The translations under genes and the position numbers were made by a program. From NCBI GenBank assembly GCA_002352045.1, contig DEHT01000012.1, positions 68,768-82,009 of the forward strand: a stretch of 13,242 nt of DNA, written 5' to 3'. Position 1 is the stretch's first letter. Each line of letters opens with the position of its first letter. Source of the stretch: Chitinophagaceae bacterium UBA2793 (lineage in GTDB: Bacteria > Bacteroidota > Bacteroidia > Chitinophagales > Chitinophagaceae). The notes below the pieces were generated by a model. It did no database searches, had not been told where the DNA came from, and worked only from the letters and a program-made list of their open reading frames with translations. Shown in pieces: positions 6,314 through 13,242 of this stretch.

Positions 6314-7357
6314 ATGTCGGCATCTCCATTTACCCATAAAAAATTCAGGCTGGTATTTATTAGTTGTTGGCTGGTAATAATTTTGCAACATTTTCTGTTG
6401 CTCTATTTTTATGATTTTTCATGGGATATTGCCCTTACGGATAGTTTAACATTTAATGGATTGCTACTTATGTGTACTTTGCTAATTGTAACTACCATTC
6501 GATACTATCTTCCGGATACTAAACAGTATTTTAATTTTTTTATTCTTTGTTTTGTGTTGAGTATTTGTTCGGTGCTATTAGCCAAATGGTTGGTTGGTTT
6601 AATTTTTAGCAGCGATAAAATATATCTTGCTTTTTTGCAAAGTAGTTTTGCCATCAGGCTCAGCATTGCTTTTTTATTTTTAGGCTGTGTTTCTTTAATA
6701 AGTATTATTTGGCGAAAGCATCAAGATCAAAATGAAACAGAAGCCCGAAATGCAGATGCAGAAAGGCTTGCTAAAGAGGCCGAACTATTTAAACTGCGCC
6801 AGCAGTTGCAACCACATTTTTTATTCAATAGTTTAAATTCTATCAATGCATTAATAGGTACACAACCAACCGAAGCCAGAAATATGGTACAAAAGCTTTC
6901 GGAGTTTTTAAGAGGAACCATAAAGAAAGATGAAACCCAATGGGTAACGCTGGGTGAAGAGTTGCAGCATTTGCAATTATACTTAGATATTGAAAGCATT
7001 CGATTTGGCAATAGGCTACAAACTGTAATTGAAACATCAGAGGGTACCACTGCATTAAAAATACCCGCATTGTTGTTGCAACCCATTGTGGAGAATGCAA
7101 TTAAATTTGGATTATATGATACCCTTGGAGAAACAACCATTCGCATTAAAACAATCGTTGAAAATAATCACCTTGTAATTACCATTTCAAATCCTTTTGA
7201 TGTAGCAAGCAGTGGAACCAAAACTGGTGTAGGCTTTGGATTAAAAAGCATTGAAAGGAGATTGTACCTGTTGTTTGCAAGAACAAATTTATTAATCACT
7301 CATACTGAAGAAAATATTTTTATTGTTGTATTAAAAATTCCACAAACATTTTTATGA
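6314..7357 (+). CDS. LytS/YehU-type sensor histidine kinase
   Basis: This 347-residue kinase has four predicted membrane helices (about 12-33, 47-66, 73-98, 112-133) with almost no extracellular loop domain, then a short coiled linker (135-160) and the His_kinase (PF06580) region. The phosphorylated histidine is His168 in QLQPHFLFNSLNSI. The ATPase domain carries the N box LLLQPIVENAIKFGL (Asn261) and the glycine-rich box GVGFGLKSIERRL (305-317). I chose the ATG at 6314, one base after the DUF4288 stop, rather than the earlier ATG at 6275 that lies inside that gene. The stop overlaps the next start (ATGA at 7354-7357). With so little outside the membrane, the signal is probably received within the membrane or from a partner such as the upstream LiaF-like protein. 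Confidence 0.93.
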   Translation: MSASPFTHKKFRLVFISCWLVIILQHFLLLYFYDFSWDIALTDSLTFNGLLLMCTLLIVTTIRYYLPDTKQYFNFFILCFVLSICSVLLAKWLVGLIFSSDKIYLAFLQSSFAIRLSIAFLFLGCVSLISIIWRKHQDQNETEARNADAERLAKEAELFKLRQQLQPHFLFNSLNSINALIGTQPTEARNMVQKLSEFLRGTIKKDETQWVTLGEELQHLQLYLDIESIRFGNRLQTVIETSEGTTALKIPALLLQPIVENAIKFGLYDTLGETTIRIKTIVENNHLVITISNPFDVASSGTKTGVGFGLKSIERRLYLLFARTNLLITHTEENIFIVVLKIPQTFL

Positions 7358-8094
7358 TTAAAGTGATATTGATAGATGATGAACCGTTGGCAAGATCGGT
7401 AGTTGCAGAATATCTGCAACAGCATCCATCGCTTGAAATTATACAACAATGCGGAGATGGATTTGAGGGCATCAAAGCAATTCAGCAATATCAACCCGAC
7501 CTTGTTTTTTTGGATATACAAATGCCTAAGATTAATGGTTTTGAAATGCTGGAACTGTTAGATAATCCACCTTCAATAATTTTTACCACAGCTTTTGATG
7601 AATATGCCATTAAAGCTTTTGAGGCAAATGCTATTGATTATTTATTAAAGCCGTTTAGCCAGGAAAGATTTAATAAGGCAATTGATAAATGGAAAGAGCA
7701 ACAAAGCAAGCAATTACAAAACACTACAAGTTTATTGCTTGAGTCGGTTGTACAGCAGCCTTCGCAAAGCAATCGAATTGTGGTTAAAACGGGCAATAAA
7801 ATAAAAATTATTCAAGTGCCTGATGTTTTATTTTTTGAAGCTGCAGATGAATATGTAAAAATAAATACTGCAGAAGGATATTTTTTAAAAAAGAAAACTA
7901 TGCAATTTTTTGAACAAAGTTTGCCTGCGGATCTTTTTGTAAGATGCCATCGTTCCTATATTTTAAATATATCGGAGGTTACCCGTATTGAACCTTATGA
8001 AAAAGATAATTTTGTTGCTATTCTTCGCTCCGGCGTACAAGTGCCTGTTAGTAGAAATGGATATATAAAGCTCAAAGAAGTAATGGGTTTATAA
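7354..8094 (+). CDS. LytTR-family response regulator
   Basis: A 246-residue response regulator with a receiver domain (1-120) and a C-terminal LytTR DNA-binding domain (about 143-243). The receiver has the acidic pocket Asp8-Asp9, the phosphoacceptor Asp54 in LVFLDIQMP, Thr78/Thr79 in FTTAFDEYA, and Lys99 in LLKPF. The LytTR part includes VLFFEAADEYVKI and the characteristic FVRCHRSYILN. It overlaps the kinase gene by four bases, so the two form a matched pair. LytTR regulators bind pairs of short direct repeats and activate nearby genes; the operon itself is a plausible target. Its TAA stop lies in the palindrome TTATAA (8089-8094), which also provides the stop of the converging gene. Confidence 0.95.
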   Translation: MIKVILIDDEPLARSVVAEYLQQHPSLEIIQQCGDGFEGIKAIQQYQPDLVFLDIQMPKINGFEMLELLDNPPSIIFTTAFDEYAIKAFEANAIDYLLKPFSQERFNKAIDKWKEQQSKQLQNTTSLLLESVVQQPSQSNRIVVKTGNKIKIIQVPDVLFFEAADEYVKINTAEGYFLKKKTMQFFEQSLPADLFVRCHRSYILNISEVTRIEPYEKDNFVAILRSGVQVPVSRNGYIKLKEVMGL

Positions 8095-8646
8095 TAGCCC
8101 AATCAATGCTAAGATGTTGGATGTAATCCATGAGGGAAAATTTCCCCCGTTTCCACCGGTAACTTCAAAACCACAATATAAGGTTTGGTTGTTGATACAC
8201 TTACAACCTACAACATGACCATTGGCCCTTATTCTGTTGCAGCCTCCACAGTCCTGACTTGTGGAGGTACATTTCCAATCTGCAGCTCTTGCCATGGTAG
8301 TGTCGGTTAAAAACAACTTGATATTGTTTGACGATAAAATTGTTTTATTTAAAATAAGACCAATGGAAACTTTTTCAGTAGCAGAATGTGCTTGTAAAAC
8401 AATATAAGCATCGCTGCTCGAGTCGGCGGGGTAAGGATCATCTATTAATATATCGTCAAAAAAGTATTGTTGTTCGGATGCTGGGTTTATATATGGCGCA
8501 ACCTGTGCTGCAAAAATAGTTTCAAATTCGGCTTTATCAAATTTTAAAGAATAAACCGTGCCTGTTGTTTGAGCAATTTCATGTGTTTGTGAAATAGCTA
8601 AACTTGAAAATAGCACAAATAGTAAAATAGTGGCAATTGTTTTCAT
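8089..8646 (-). CDS. Secreted six-cysteine protein, unknown function
   Basis: I do not recognise this 185-residue protein. It begins with a Sec signal peptide (hydrophobic core 4-16, likely cleavage in AIS-Q after residue 19), so it is exported. The middle part (25-120) looks like a beta-rich domain. Near the C-terminus are six cysteines spaced C-x6-C-x2-C-x11-C-x-C-x7-C (126, 133, 136, 148, 150, 158), including DCGGC and GCKC. They could form disulfides or bind a metal; no other cysteine is present in the mature protein. The tail is Gly-rich then hydrophobic (165-185). It converges on the LytTR regulator gene with a six-base overlap and is divergent from corA. A functional link with the two-component system is possible but unsupported beyond position. 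Confidence 0.85.
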   Translation of the reverse strand: MKTIATILLFVLFSSLAISQTHEIAQTTGTVYSLKFDKAEFETIFAAQVAPYINPASEQQYFFDDILIDDPYPADSSSDAYIVLQAHSATEKVSIGLILNKTILSSNNIKLFLTDTTMARAADWKCTSTSQDCGGCNRIRANGHVVGCKCINNQTLYCGFEVTGGNGGNFPSWITSNILALIGLL

Positions 8647-8677
8647 AACACGTATATTTAATGTACTCTAAATTAAA

Positions 8678-8717
8678 AATGGAAAATGGAAAATGCAATC
8701 ATTTTCCATTGCATTTT
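8678..8717. repeat. Overlapping inverted repeats that form two alternative hairpins, upstream of corA
   Basis: AATGGAAAATG (8678-8688) is the exact complement of CATTTTCCATT (8700-8710), 11 bp with an 11-base loop. AAAATGCAAT (8690-8699) is the exact complement of ATTGCATTTT (8708-8717), 10 bp with an 8-base loop, followed by more Ts to 8720. They share 8708-8710 and interleave, so only one can form fully at a time. The spacer also holds a tandem GGAAAAT duplication (8681-8694). The element lies in the divergent spacer, 45 bases before corA. Confidence 0.6.
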
Positions 8718-8722
8718 TTTAA

Positions 8723-8730
8723 TACTTTCG
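8723..8730 (+). promoter_or_regulatory. Weak -7-like box (TACTTTCG) before corA
   Basis: One mismatch to TAnnTTTG, 31 bases before the corA ATG. If real, transcription starts downstream of the inverted repeats, which would then be an operator or terminator rather than part of the corA leader RNA. Confidence 0.25.
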
Positions 8731-8761
8731 GGAATAAAATAATTACTTCATTCTCTCCTCA

Positions 8762-9853
8762 ATGGCATCAAAAAATTATTTAGAATACATATTGAATCCT
8801 TTTGATTTACTACGTACCAAAAAAGTATTACAAGTAAATCCCACGGTAATTCCGGAAAGAAAAGAAAATGTCAATTCATTAATAACGGCCTATGAATACA
8901 GTTTTGATAATTATCAAACATTTAAACTTAAAAACGTAGAAGACTGTTATCCGTTTTTAAAAAGCGAATCAAAAACCTGGATTAATGTAGATGGTTTGCA
9001 AAAAGAAGAAGTAGAAAAACTATGCAGTCACTATGGTATTCATCAATTGATTGTTGAAGATATTTTAAGCATTGGCCAACGGCCAAAAACCGATGAAATA
9101 AACGGGTTGGTGTTTTGCCTTCTCAATATGCTTTATTACAACGATGATCAAAAAACGGTAGAAACAGAACAGGTATGTATTATTCTAGGAAAAAACTTTG
9201 TAATAAGTTTTCAGGAAGATGCCAACAGAGATGTATTTAATCCTGTAAGAGAAAAACTAAAATTGCATGGTAGTAAAGTAAGAATCAGTGGCAGCGATTT
9301 TTTGTTTTACAGTTTAATTGATTTAATTGTAGATAACTATTACTTAGTAATGGAAAAGCTGGGCGATAGAATAGAGTTACTTGAAGAGGATATTATTAGA
9401 AATGCAAACACTCGTGCCCTTGCACGAATAAATCATTTGCGAAAAGAAATGATTGTATTAAAACGCAACATAGCACCTGTAAGAGAAATGATAAGCGGTG
9501 TATTACGTAGCGAAAGTGAATTGATAGAAGAGCGAACTGAAAAATATTTTAAAGATGTGTACGACCATATTATTCAAGCCACCGATCTTGCAGAGAATTA
9601 TAGAGATATGATGATGAACTTACAGGATTTGTATTTAAGCAATGTAAACCTCAAGTTAAACGAGGTGATGAAAGTGATGGCAATTGTAACCTGCCTGCTT
9701 GCTCCGGCTACTGTTATTGGCGGTATTTTTGGAATGAACTTCGATGTGATTCCCTGGAGCCACAGCTCCATTGGGTTTTATCTTGCAGTGAGTGTGATGC
9801 TTATAGTACCAATAGTGATGCTAATAATTTTTAGAAAAAGGGGATGGTTCTGA
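8762..9853 (+). CDS. corA: CorA-family magnesium/cobalt transporter
   Basis: A 363-residue CorA-type channel that admits Mg2+ (and Co2+ or Ni2+) across the inner membrane as a homopentamer. The large cytosolic N-terminal domain (1-295) includes the long helix from about residue 195 to the membrane. Two C-terminal membrane helices follow (about 303-323 and 334-356). The GMN selectivity signature is at 324-326 in GGIFGMNFDVIPW, and the protein ends in the usual basic tail FRKRGWF. Length and ending match the family, so the gene is intact. It is divergent from the secreted cysteine-rich gene and converges with the stomatin-like gene, with 20 bases between stop codons. Hairpins upstream may influence its expression. 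Confidence 0.96.
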   Translation: MASKNYLEYILNPFDLLRTKKVLQVNPTVIPERKENVNSLITAYEYSFDNYQTFKLKNVEDCYPFLKSESKTWINVDGLQKEEVEKLCSHYGIHQLIVEDILSIGQRPKTDEINGLVFCLLNMLYYNDDQKTVETEQVCIILGKNFVISFQEDANRDVFNPVREKLKLHGSKVRISGSDFLFYSLIDLIVDNYYLVMEKLGDRIELLEEDIIRNANTRALARINHLRKEMIVLKRNIAPVREMISGVLRSESELIEERTEKYFKDVYDHIIQATDLAENYRDMMMNLQDLYLSNVNLKLNEVMKVMAIVTCLLAPATVIGGIFGMNFDVIPWSHSSIGFYLAVSVMLIVPIVMLIIFRKRGWF

Positions 9854-9873
9854 TTTTTTAAATTTTTAAACAC

Positions 9874-10290
9874 TTATTCTCCGGAAAGAGGTAAACTATT
9901 TTTTTTCTTATTAATATCCATCACAGGTAACAATCCCTGCGAAGGCACATAAATTATTTGTGGAAGATCGCCTTTATCGGCAAGCTTTTCGAGGGTTCTA
10001 ATAAAAAGGTACTGATTGTAAGTTTCATTTAGCGAGCCGTTTTCGAGCTTCATGGCCTCTGCCATACCTTTCGCCCTTTCTACTTCTGCCTGTGCATTTA
10101 ATTTTTCAGCCTCCAATCTTGCTTTAGCCTCTTCAATCAAAATTTTTCTATTTTGTTCTGCTTTGGCCATTTCGGCCTTGCCTGCCATTTCTTGTTGCCA
10201 TACATTATAACGTGGTAAACCAAACATTAAAACAACAATTACCAGCAAACCGGTAATTAATAGTCCAAGTAATAAAGCGGGAGATTTCAT
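9874..10290 (-). CDS. Short stomatin/prohibitin-like membrane protein lacking the SPFH core
   Basis: This 138-residue protein has one membrane helix (4-24), then a long Ala/Glu/Lys-rich coiled coil (30-84, for example VWQQEMAGKAEMAKAEQNRK), and a C-terminal segment with LPQIIYVPSQGLLPVMD (109-125). The coiled coil and the IIYVP ending resemble the C-terminal half of SPFH (band 7, stomatin/prohibitin) proteins, but the SPFH beta domain normally placed between helix and coiled coil is absent. Similar short proteins occur in other Bacteroidota as far as I recall, so this is probably a genuine small family rather than a decayed gene; the reading frame is clean and starts with a membrane anchor. 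It lies six bases after DUF2480 and is probably cotranscribed. A membrane scaffold role is inference. Confidence 0.8.
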   Translation of the reverse strand: MKSPALLLGLLITGLLVIVVLMFGLPRYNVWQQEMAGKAEMAKAEQNRKILIEEAKARLEAEKLNAQAEVERAKGMAEAMKLENGSLNETYNQYLFIRTLEKLADKGDLPQIIYVPSQGLLPVMDINKKKNSLPLSGE

Positions 10291-10296
10291 AAACAG

Positions 10297-10812
10297 TTAT
10301 TTTTTTATCAGAGGTTTTTTAAAAACAGGTACCGTACTGCAGGGCTCACCATACATAATGCTTTTTGCGTAAGGCCTTAGCAGTTTTGTTACTTCTATAT
10401 AGGCTGCTTCTTTTACAGGTAATTCGCCGCAGCCTTTTACCACTACTCTTTGGTCGTTAAATTCTTCTTTATTGAGTGCAGCAATATTTCTTATTAACAG
10501 GGATTGCTGTGCAAATTCTTCATTGCCAAAAATAATTTCTGTTGCAATCGGTTCCAGTAAACTTGTAACCAGCATATATGCCCACACAGGAATGATAGCA
10601 TCTGTACTGCATGTAAGCGCCACTACTTTATCCTGGTAAGGTGTTACATCCAGTTGCTTTAACGCTTCCCTAAAATCTTTTTCTTTTAATATCAAACCCA
10701 TAAAAAGAAAATCTTTCAAATCAAAAACGGCTATTTCTTGTTTTGGAAAATAATCTTCAAGGTTCAATGTAAGAATTCCGCTCTCTGCTACCTTGTTTAC
10801 AAATTCGCTCAT
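10297..10812 (-). CDS. DUF2480 family protein
   Basis: A 171-residue soluble protein of the Bacteroidota-specific family DUF2480. Recognisable segments are FDLKDFLFMGLILKEKDFREAL (30-51), LTCSTDAIIPVWAYMLV (66-82), VVVKGCGELPV (123-133) and LLRPYAKSIMYGEPCSTVPVF (144-164). Three cysteines (68, 128, 158) sit in these conserved stretches and could bind a metal or an Fe-S cluster. I recall that relatives are encoded beside SUF iron-sulfur assembly genes in some Flavobacteriia; no suf gene is visible here. The gene is led by its own TAnnTTTG box just past the terminator of the foldase gene, and is followed after six bases by the stomatin-like gene. Biochemical function unknown. Confidence 0.92.
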   Translation of the reverse strand: MSEFVNKVAESGILTLNLEDYFPKQEIAVFDLKDFLFMGLILKEKDFREALKQLDVTPYQDKVVALTCSTDAIIPVWAYMLVTSLLEPIATEIIFGNEEFAQQSLLIRNIAALNKEEFNDQRVVVKGCGELPVKEAAYIEVTKLLRPYAKSIMYGEPCSTVPVFKKPLIKK

Positions 10813-10816
10813 AATG

Positions 10817-10824
10817 CAAATTTA
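10817..10824 (-). promoter_or_regulatory. -7 promoter box (TAAATTTG) of the DUF2480 gene
   Basis: Perfect TAnnTTTG match four bases before the ATG at 10812, which implies a near-leaderless transcript if used as the -7 element. Its upstream -33 region coincides with the foldase terminator hairpin. Confidence 0.45.
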
Positions 10825-10828
10825 AATC

Positions 10829-10858
10829 AAAAGGCCCGAAGCTATGATGCTTCGGGCC
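10829..10858 (-). terminator. Rho-independent terminator of the PpiD-like gene
   Basis: A perfect 10-bp GC-rich stem, GGCCCGAAGC (10833-10842) with GCTTCGGGCC (10849-10858), loop of six bases, followed on the minus strand by TTTTGATTT. It begins 28 bases after the foldase stop and is the strongest hairpin in the window. Confidence 0.88.
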
Positions 10859-10886
10859 GGATTAAAACTATCGTTTTTGGGAATTT

Positions 10887-13016
10887 TTAGAAGAATTTAC
10901 TTCTGTTATCCTTAATTTCAGCCTGCTTTCTTAATCCTTCAAACCAGTTGTTAGATTGGCTACGCAATGCATTTAATTTACCGGTTGCTTGTTGTGCAAG
11001 CGTTTCTGGCGACTCGGCAGCTTTGCTTCCAATGCTATTCACTTTTATAACAAAAACGCCGGTAGTTCCTTCTATAGGGCCCGATGCTTTTGCCTGGTAA
11101 GCTTTATTAAATGCAGCACCAATTACTTTTTGCTCCATACCAATACCATTAATTAACTGAGCATTGAATGTAATGGTTGAATCGGCGCCGGCTTGTAAAA
11201 CCTGTTTACCATAAGCTGCTGCTGCACTTTCTAAGGTTGGTGTTTCTCCTATTTTTTTAATAATAATTGCAGCTTTTTTCTCTTTACGAATAATAGCTTC
11301 TGAACCACTTCTTGCTGTAGCTGCATCTTGTACACCTTCTTTAAATACCTTATCTACGGTAGCTACAATAAATTCATCGCCAATGTTAAATGCTTCACTC
11401 ACTTGCCCGGCTTTTGATTCAAATGCCCAACGTACCAGTTGGCGTGCATCCTGCAAAGCACCCACAGAAAAGTCGTTTTCTTTTATTGGTGCCGGATTTT
11501 GAACAATTTTCAAGCCCTTTTCTGCTGCATATTTAGCAAGCGCTGCTGCATCTTTTTGAGTAGATGCTTTGGTAGCTTCTACACCCGCATTATTAATTGT
11601 TTCGTCGCTTGGAACAATTTGCCTTGCAACAAATGCAATTTTATATGCTGGGCTAAAGTGCGATTGGTTGGTAATATCAATAACATGATACCCAAATTGT
11701 GTTTGAACAACCTCTTTTGAACCAACCGGTTTTGTAAAACAAAAATCATTAAATTCTGGTACCATTGCTCCGTATCCAAATGTTCCTAAATCGCCTCCAT
11801 TGTCTTTACTACCATCAGCAGAAAACTGTGCTGCCAATGCACCAAAGTCGGACCCGGCTTTTACAGCCGTTAATAAACTATCCGCCAGTTTTTTTGCATC
11901 TTCATCCGAACGGATTTGTTGCCCGGTTTGTCTATCAGCAGTTACAATAAGAATATGCCTAGCCTTTACACTATCGGGTAATGGTTTGGAGCCAATTAAC
12001 TTTGCAATTACGTAATTGTCGGCTTCTATATATGGGCCATATACAGAAGATGATTTTATGATACTATCGGTATGGGTTGACCTGATTTTTGATTTTGGAA
12101 TAAATGCATCTTCGTATTCTATAGTTGAAGCATTTTTAGCCACAAATGCTGCAGCCATTGTATCTGATGTAAAAGACGCTTTTAATTGTTCTACTTCTGC
12201 TTTTACCTTAGCGCTATCTGCTGCTGTAGGCAATTGACTAAAGCTTACATAGGAAATGGTTCTTCCGGCTTCCTGCTTAAAAAGCTCGGCATGTTTTTTT
12301 ACGTAATCATTTATTTCGGCATCTGTTACTTTAATGGTACTATCATTAATATCGGAATATGGAACCGTTACATAAGAAATGCTGGCGAAGTTGGCTGCAT
12401 CAGACTTATCCCTTTCCTGCATCCAGGTAGGATAGTATGCGCTAGCATTCAACATGCCACTATAGGTAGAAACTGCTGTTGAAATTTTTATTGGATCTAC
12501 TAACTGACTATTTACTGCTTCTCTTTCGGCACCCTTTGCTTTTTTAATATTTCTAATTACTTCTTGTACTTTAGTAACATCAATTTTTCCGGTTGCTGGG
12601 TCCACAATTCCTTGTTGTTGCATTAAAGGATTGGATTGATCATTACTCATTAATACCGCAGCCAATTGTTTGGGGGTAAGATTAATTCCTAATTTTTCAA
12701 CCTCAGAGAAAAATATTTTTTCTGCTGTTAACTGATCCCATACCTGGGTTCTTATTTGATTTAACCTGCTACCACTTGGACGTTGTCCGGTTCTTGCCGC
12801 TTCCTGCTCCTCTAGTTCGTTTATTTTTTTATTAAACTCGTTTATATCAATTGCTTCTCCATTTATTTTGCCTACAGTTTGAGCGTTACCCGAACCAAAT
12901 AAACTGGTTCCGCCTCCTTGCTTGGAGTCCATTAAAATAAAAGCAATAATACATAGGCCAATCACAATTGCTGTAATTAGCGCCCCTCTGTCACGAATAG
13001 TTTGAATAATTTGCAT
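10887..13016 (-). CDS. ppiD: PpiD-like membrane-anchored peptidyl-prolyl isomerase/foldase (SurA/parvulin type)
   Basis: A 709-residue periplasmic chaperone anchored by one N-terminal membrane helix (about 12-30, ALITAIVIGLCIIAFILMD), as in PpiD. Residues 47-200 form a SurA/PpiD-like N-terminal chaperone region (TVGKINGEAIDINEFNKKI, then helices). A parvulin domain spans about 350-455, beginning KARHILIV (His354) and ending FGYHVIDI, with the internal GGDLGTFGYGAMVPEF. The C-terminal part (460-700) is the second chaperone region typical of Bacteroidota homologues. PpiD proteins assist folding of newly translocated envelope proteins near the Sec translocon. Length is normal for the phylum. The ATG at 13016 is placed just before the membrane helix. 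The gene has its own -7 box and terminator and appears monocistronic. Whether the parvulin domain is catalytically active is not certain. Confidence 0.94.
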   Translation of the reverse strand: MQIIQTIRDRGALITAIVIGLCIIAFILMDSKQGGGTSLFGSGNAQTVGKINGEAIDINEFNKKINELEEQEAARTGQRPSGSRLNQIRTQVWDQLTAEKIFFSEVEKLGINLTPKQLAAVLMSNDQSNPLMQQQGIVDPATGKIDVTKVQEVIRNIKKAKGAEREAVNSQLVDPIKISTAVSTYSGMLNASAYYPTWMQERDKSDAANFASISYVTVPYSDINDSTIKVTDAEINDYVKKHAELFKQEAGRTISYVSFSQLPTAADSAKVKAEVEQLKASFTSDTMAAAFVAKNASTIEYEDAFIPKSKIRSTHTDSIIKSSSVYGPYIEADNYVIAKLIGSKPLPDSVKARHILIVTADRQTGQQIRSDEDAKKLADSLLTAVKAGSDFGALAAQFSADGSKDNGGDLGTFGYGAMVPEFNDFCFTKPVGSKEVVQTQFGYHVIDITNQSHFSPAYKIAFVARQIVPSDETINNAGVEATKASTQKDAAALAKYAAEKGLKIVQNPAPIKENDFSVGALQDARQLVRWAFESKAGQVSEAFNIGDEFIVATVDKVFKEGVQDAATARSGSEAIIRKEKKAAIIIKKIGETPTLESAAAAYGKQVLQAGADSTITFNAQLINGIGMEQKVIGAAFNKAYQAKASGPIEGTTGVFVIKVNSIGSKAAESPETLAQQATGKLNALRSQSNNWFEGLRKQAEIKDNRSKFF

Positions 13017-13044
13017 CGTCTTAAATAATATTAATTTTGGACGG

Positions 13045-13052
13045 CAAAAATA
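13045..13052 (-). promoter_or_regulatory. -7 promoter box (TATTTTTG) of the PpiD-like gene
   Basis: Perfect TAnnTTTG match 28 bases before the ATG at 13016. No convincing -33 TTG is seen about 20 bases further upstream. Confidence 0.5.
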
Positions 13053-13117
13053 GGGGAAAAAAGATTATTAACAGGTATTTTAAAAACTGTGGAAAAACGA
13101 TTGTAATTCGTATTGAC

Positions 13118-13144
13118 ATAGGGTTTTAGCCTATTATTTTTTTT
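13118..13144 (+). other. Short hairpin followed by eight Ts in the right-hand intergenic region
   Basis: ATAGG (13118-13122) pairs with CCTAT (13130-13134), seven-base loop, and TATTTTTTTT follows. It has terminator form on the plus strand, but no plus-strand gene precedes it, and the 5-bp stem is weak. Confidence 0.2.
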
Positions 13145-13152
13145 AATAATTT

Positions 13153-13242
13153 ATGGGTGCAAAAATTATTGATTTTGCTTTATTAACATCCTGTGTTTAT
13201 TTGCTCCTTTATTTGTTGAAAACCGGGGCTTTTGTCTTTTTT
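13153..13242 (+). CDS. Possible start of a hydrophobic protein, cut by the window edge
   Basis: An ATG at 13153 opens a frame of 30 codons with no stop before the edge; the product is mostly Leu, Phe, Val and Ile and would be a membrane helix. The plus strand here is T-rich, and T-rich DNA yields such hydrophobic sequence by chance. The minus strand could equally hold the end of a gene upstream of ppiD, since two minus frames stop shortly after the edge. Very uncertain. Confidence 0.2.
   Translation, partial: MGAKIIDFALLTSCVYLLLYLLKTGAFVFF

Noticed and set aside
11439..12482. Several plus-strand open frames inside the ppiD gene
   Set aside because: They are antisense shadows of a well-recognised 709-residue protein and show no family features of their own.
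13113..13137. Sigma70-like promoter, TTGACA at 13113-13118
   Set aside because: The nearest TATTAT is only 13 bases away, and the primary sigma factor of Bacteroidota does not use this consensus.

Overview
The window is chromosomal DNA from a low-GC member of the Bacteroidota, most likely a Chitinophagaceae-like organism. Four things point there: the DUF2480 and DUF4288 families, a PpiD-type foldase of about 700 residues, a LytS/LytTR two-component pair of the usual Bacteroidota style, and several intergenic TAnnTTTG boxes (the Bacteroidota sigma factor -7 element). Strong Shine-Dalgarno sequences are absent before most genes, as usual for the phylum. I see no tRNA, rRNA, CRISPR array, insertion sequence or phage gene, and no gene-free stretch longer than 300 bases. 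The region looks like stable chromosome rather than an island.

Layout, left to right. On the minus strand are the first 127 residues of an M48 metalloprotease lipoprotein, cut by the window edge, then an ATP-grasp ligase-like protein. Diverging from these on the plus strand, a small lipoprotein is coupled to a bestrophin-type channel, followed by asnS (asparaginyl-tRNA synthetase) with a clear terminator. Next come a very acidic 86-residue protein and an apparent four-gene plus-strand operon: a LiaF-like membrane protein, a DUF4288 protein, a LytS-type sensor kinase and a LytTR response regulator. A secreted six-cysteine protein converges on the regulator gene and shares a palindromic stop with it. 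It is divergent from corA (Mg2+/Co2+ channel); two mutually exclusive hairpins lie in the spacer. The right third is on the minus strand: a PpiD-like periplasmic foldase with a strong terminator, then DUF2480 and a short stomatin/prohibitin-like membrane protein. The last 226 bases are intergenic and hold no confident gene.

How the genes work together. Most products concern the cell envelope: protein folding (PpiD), proteolysis (M48), ion flux (bestrophin, CorA), and probable envelope-stress sensing (LiaF-like protein with LytS/LytTR). The best candidate for an under-described system is the LiaF-like, DUF4288, LytS, LytTR cluster, possibly with the convergent cysteine-rich exported protein. 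LiaF is known from Firmicutes as a negative regulator of a different histidine kinase class. I found no evidence of a wholly new system such as a defence island or an RNA-guided element.
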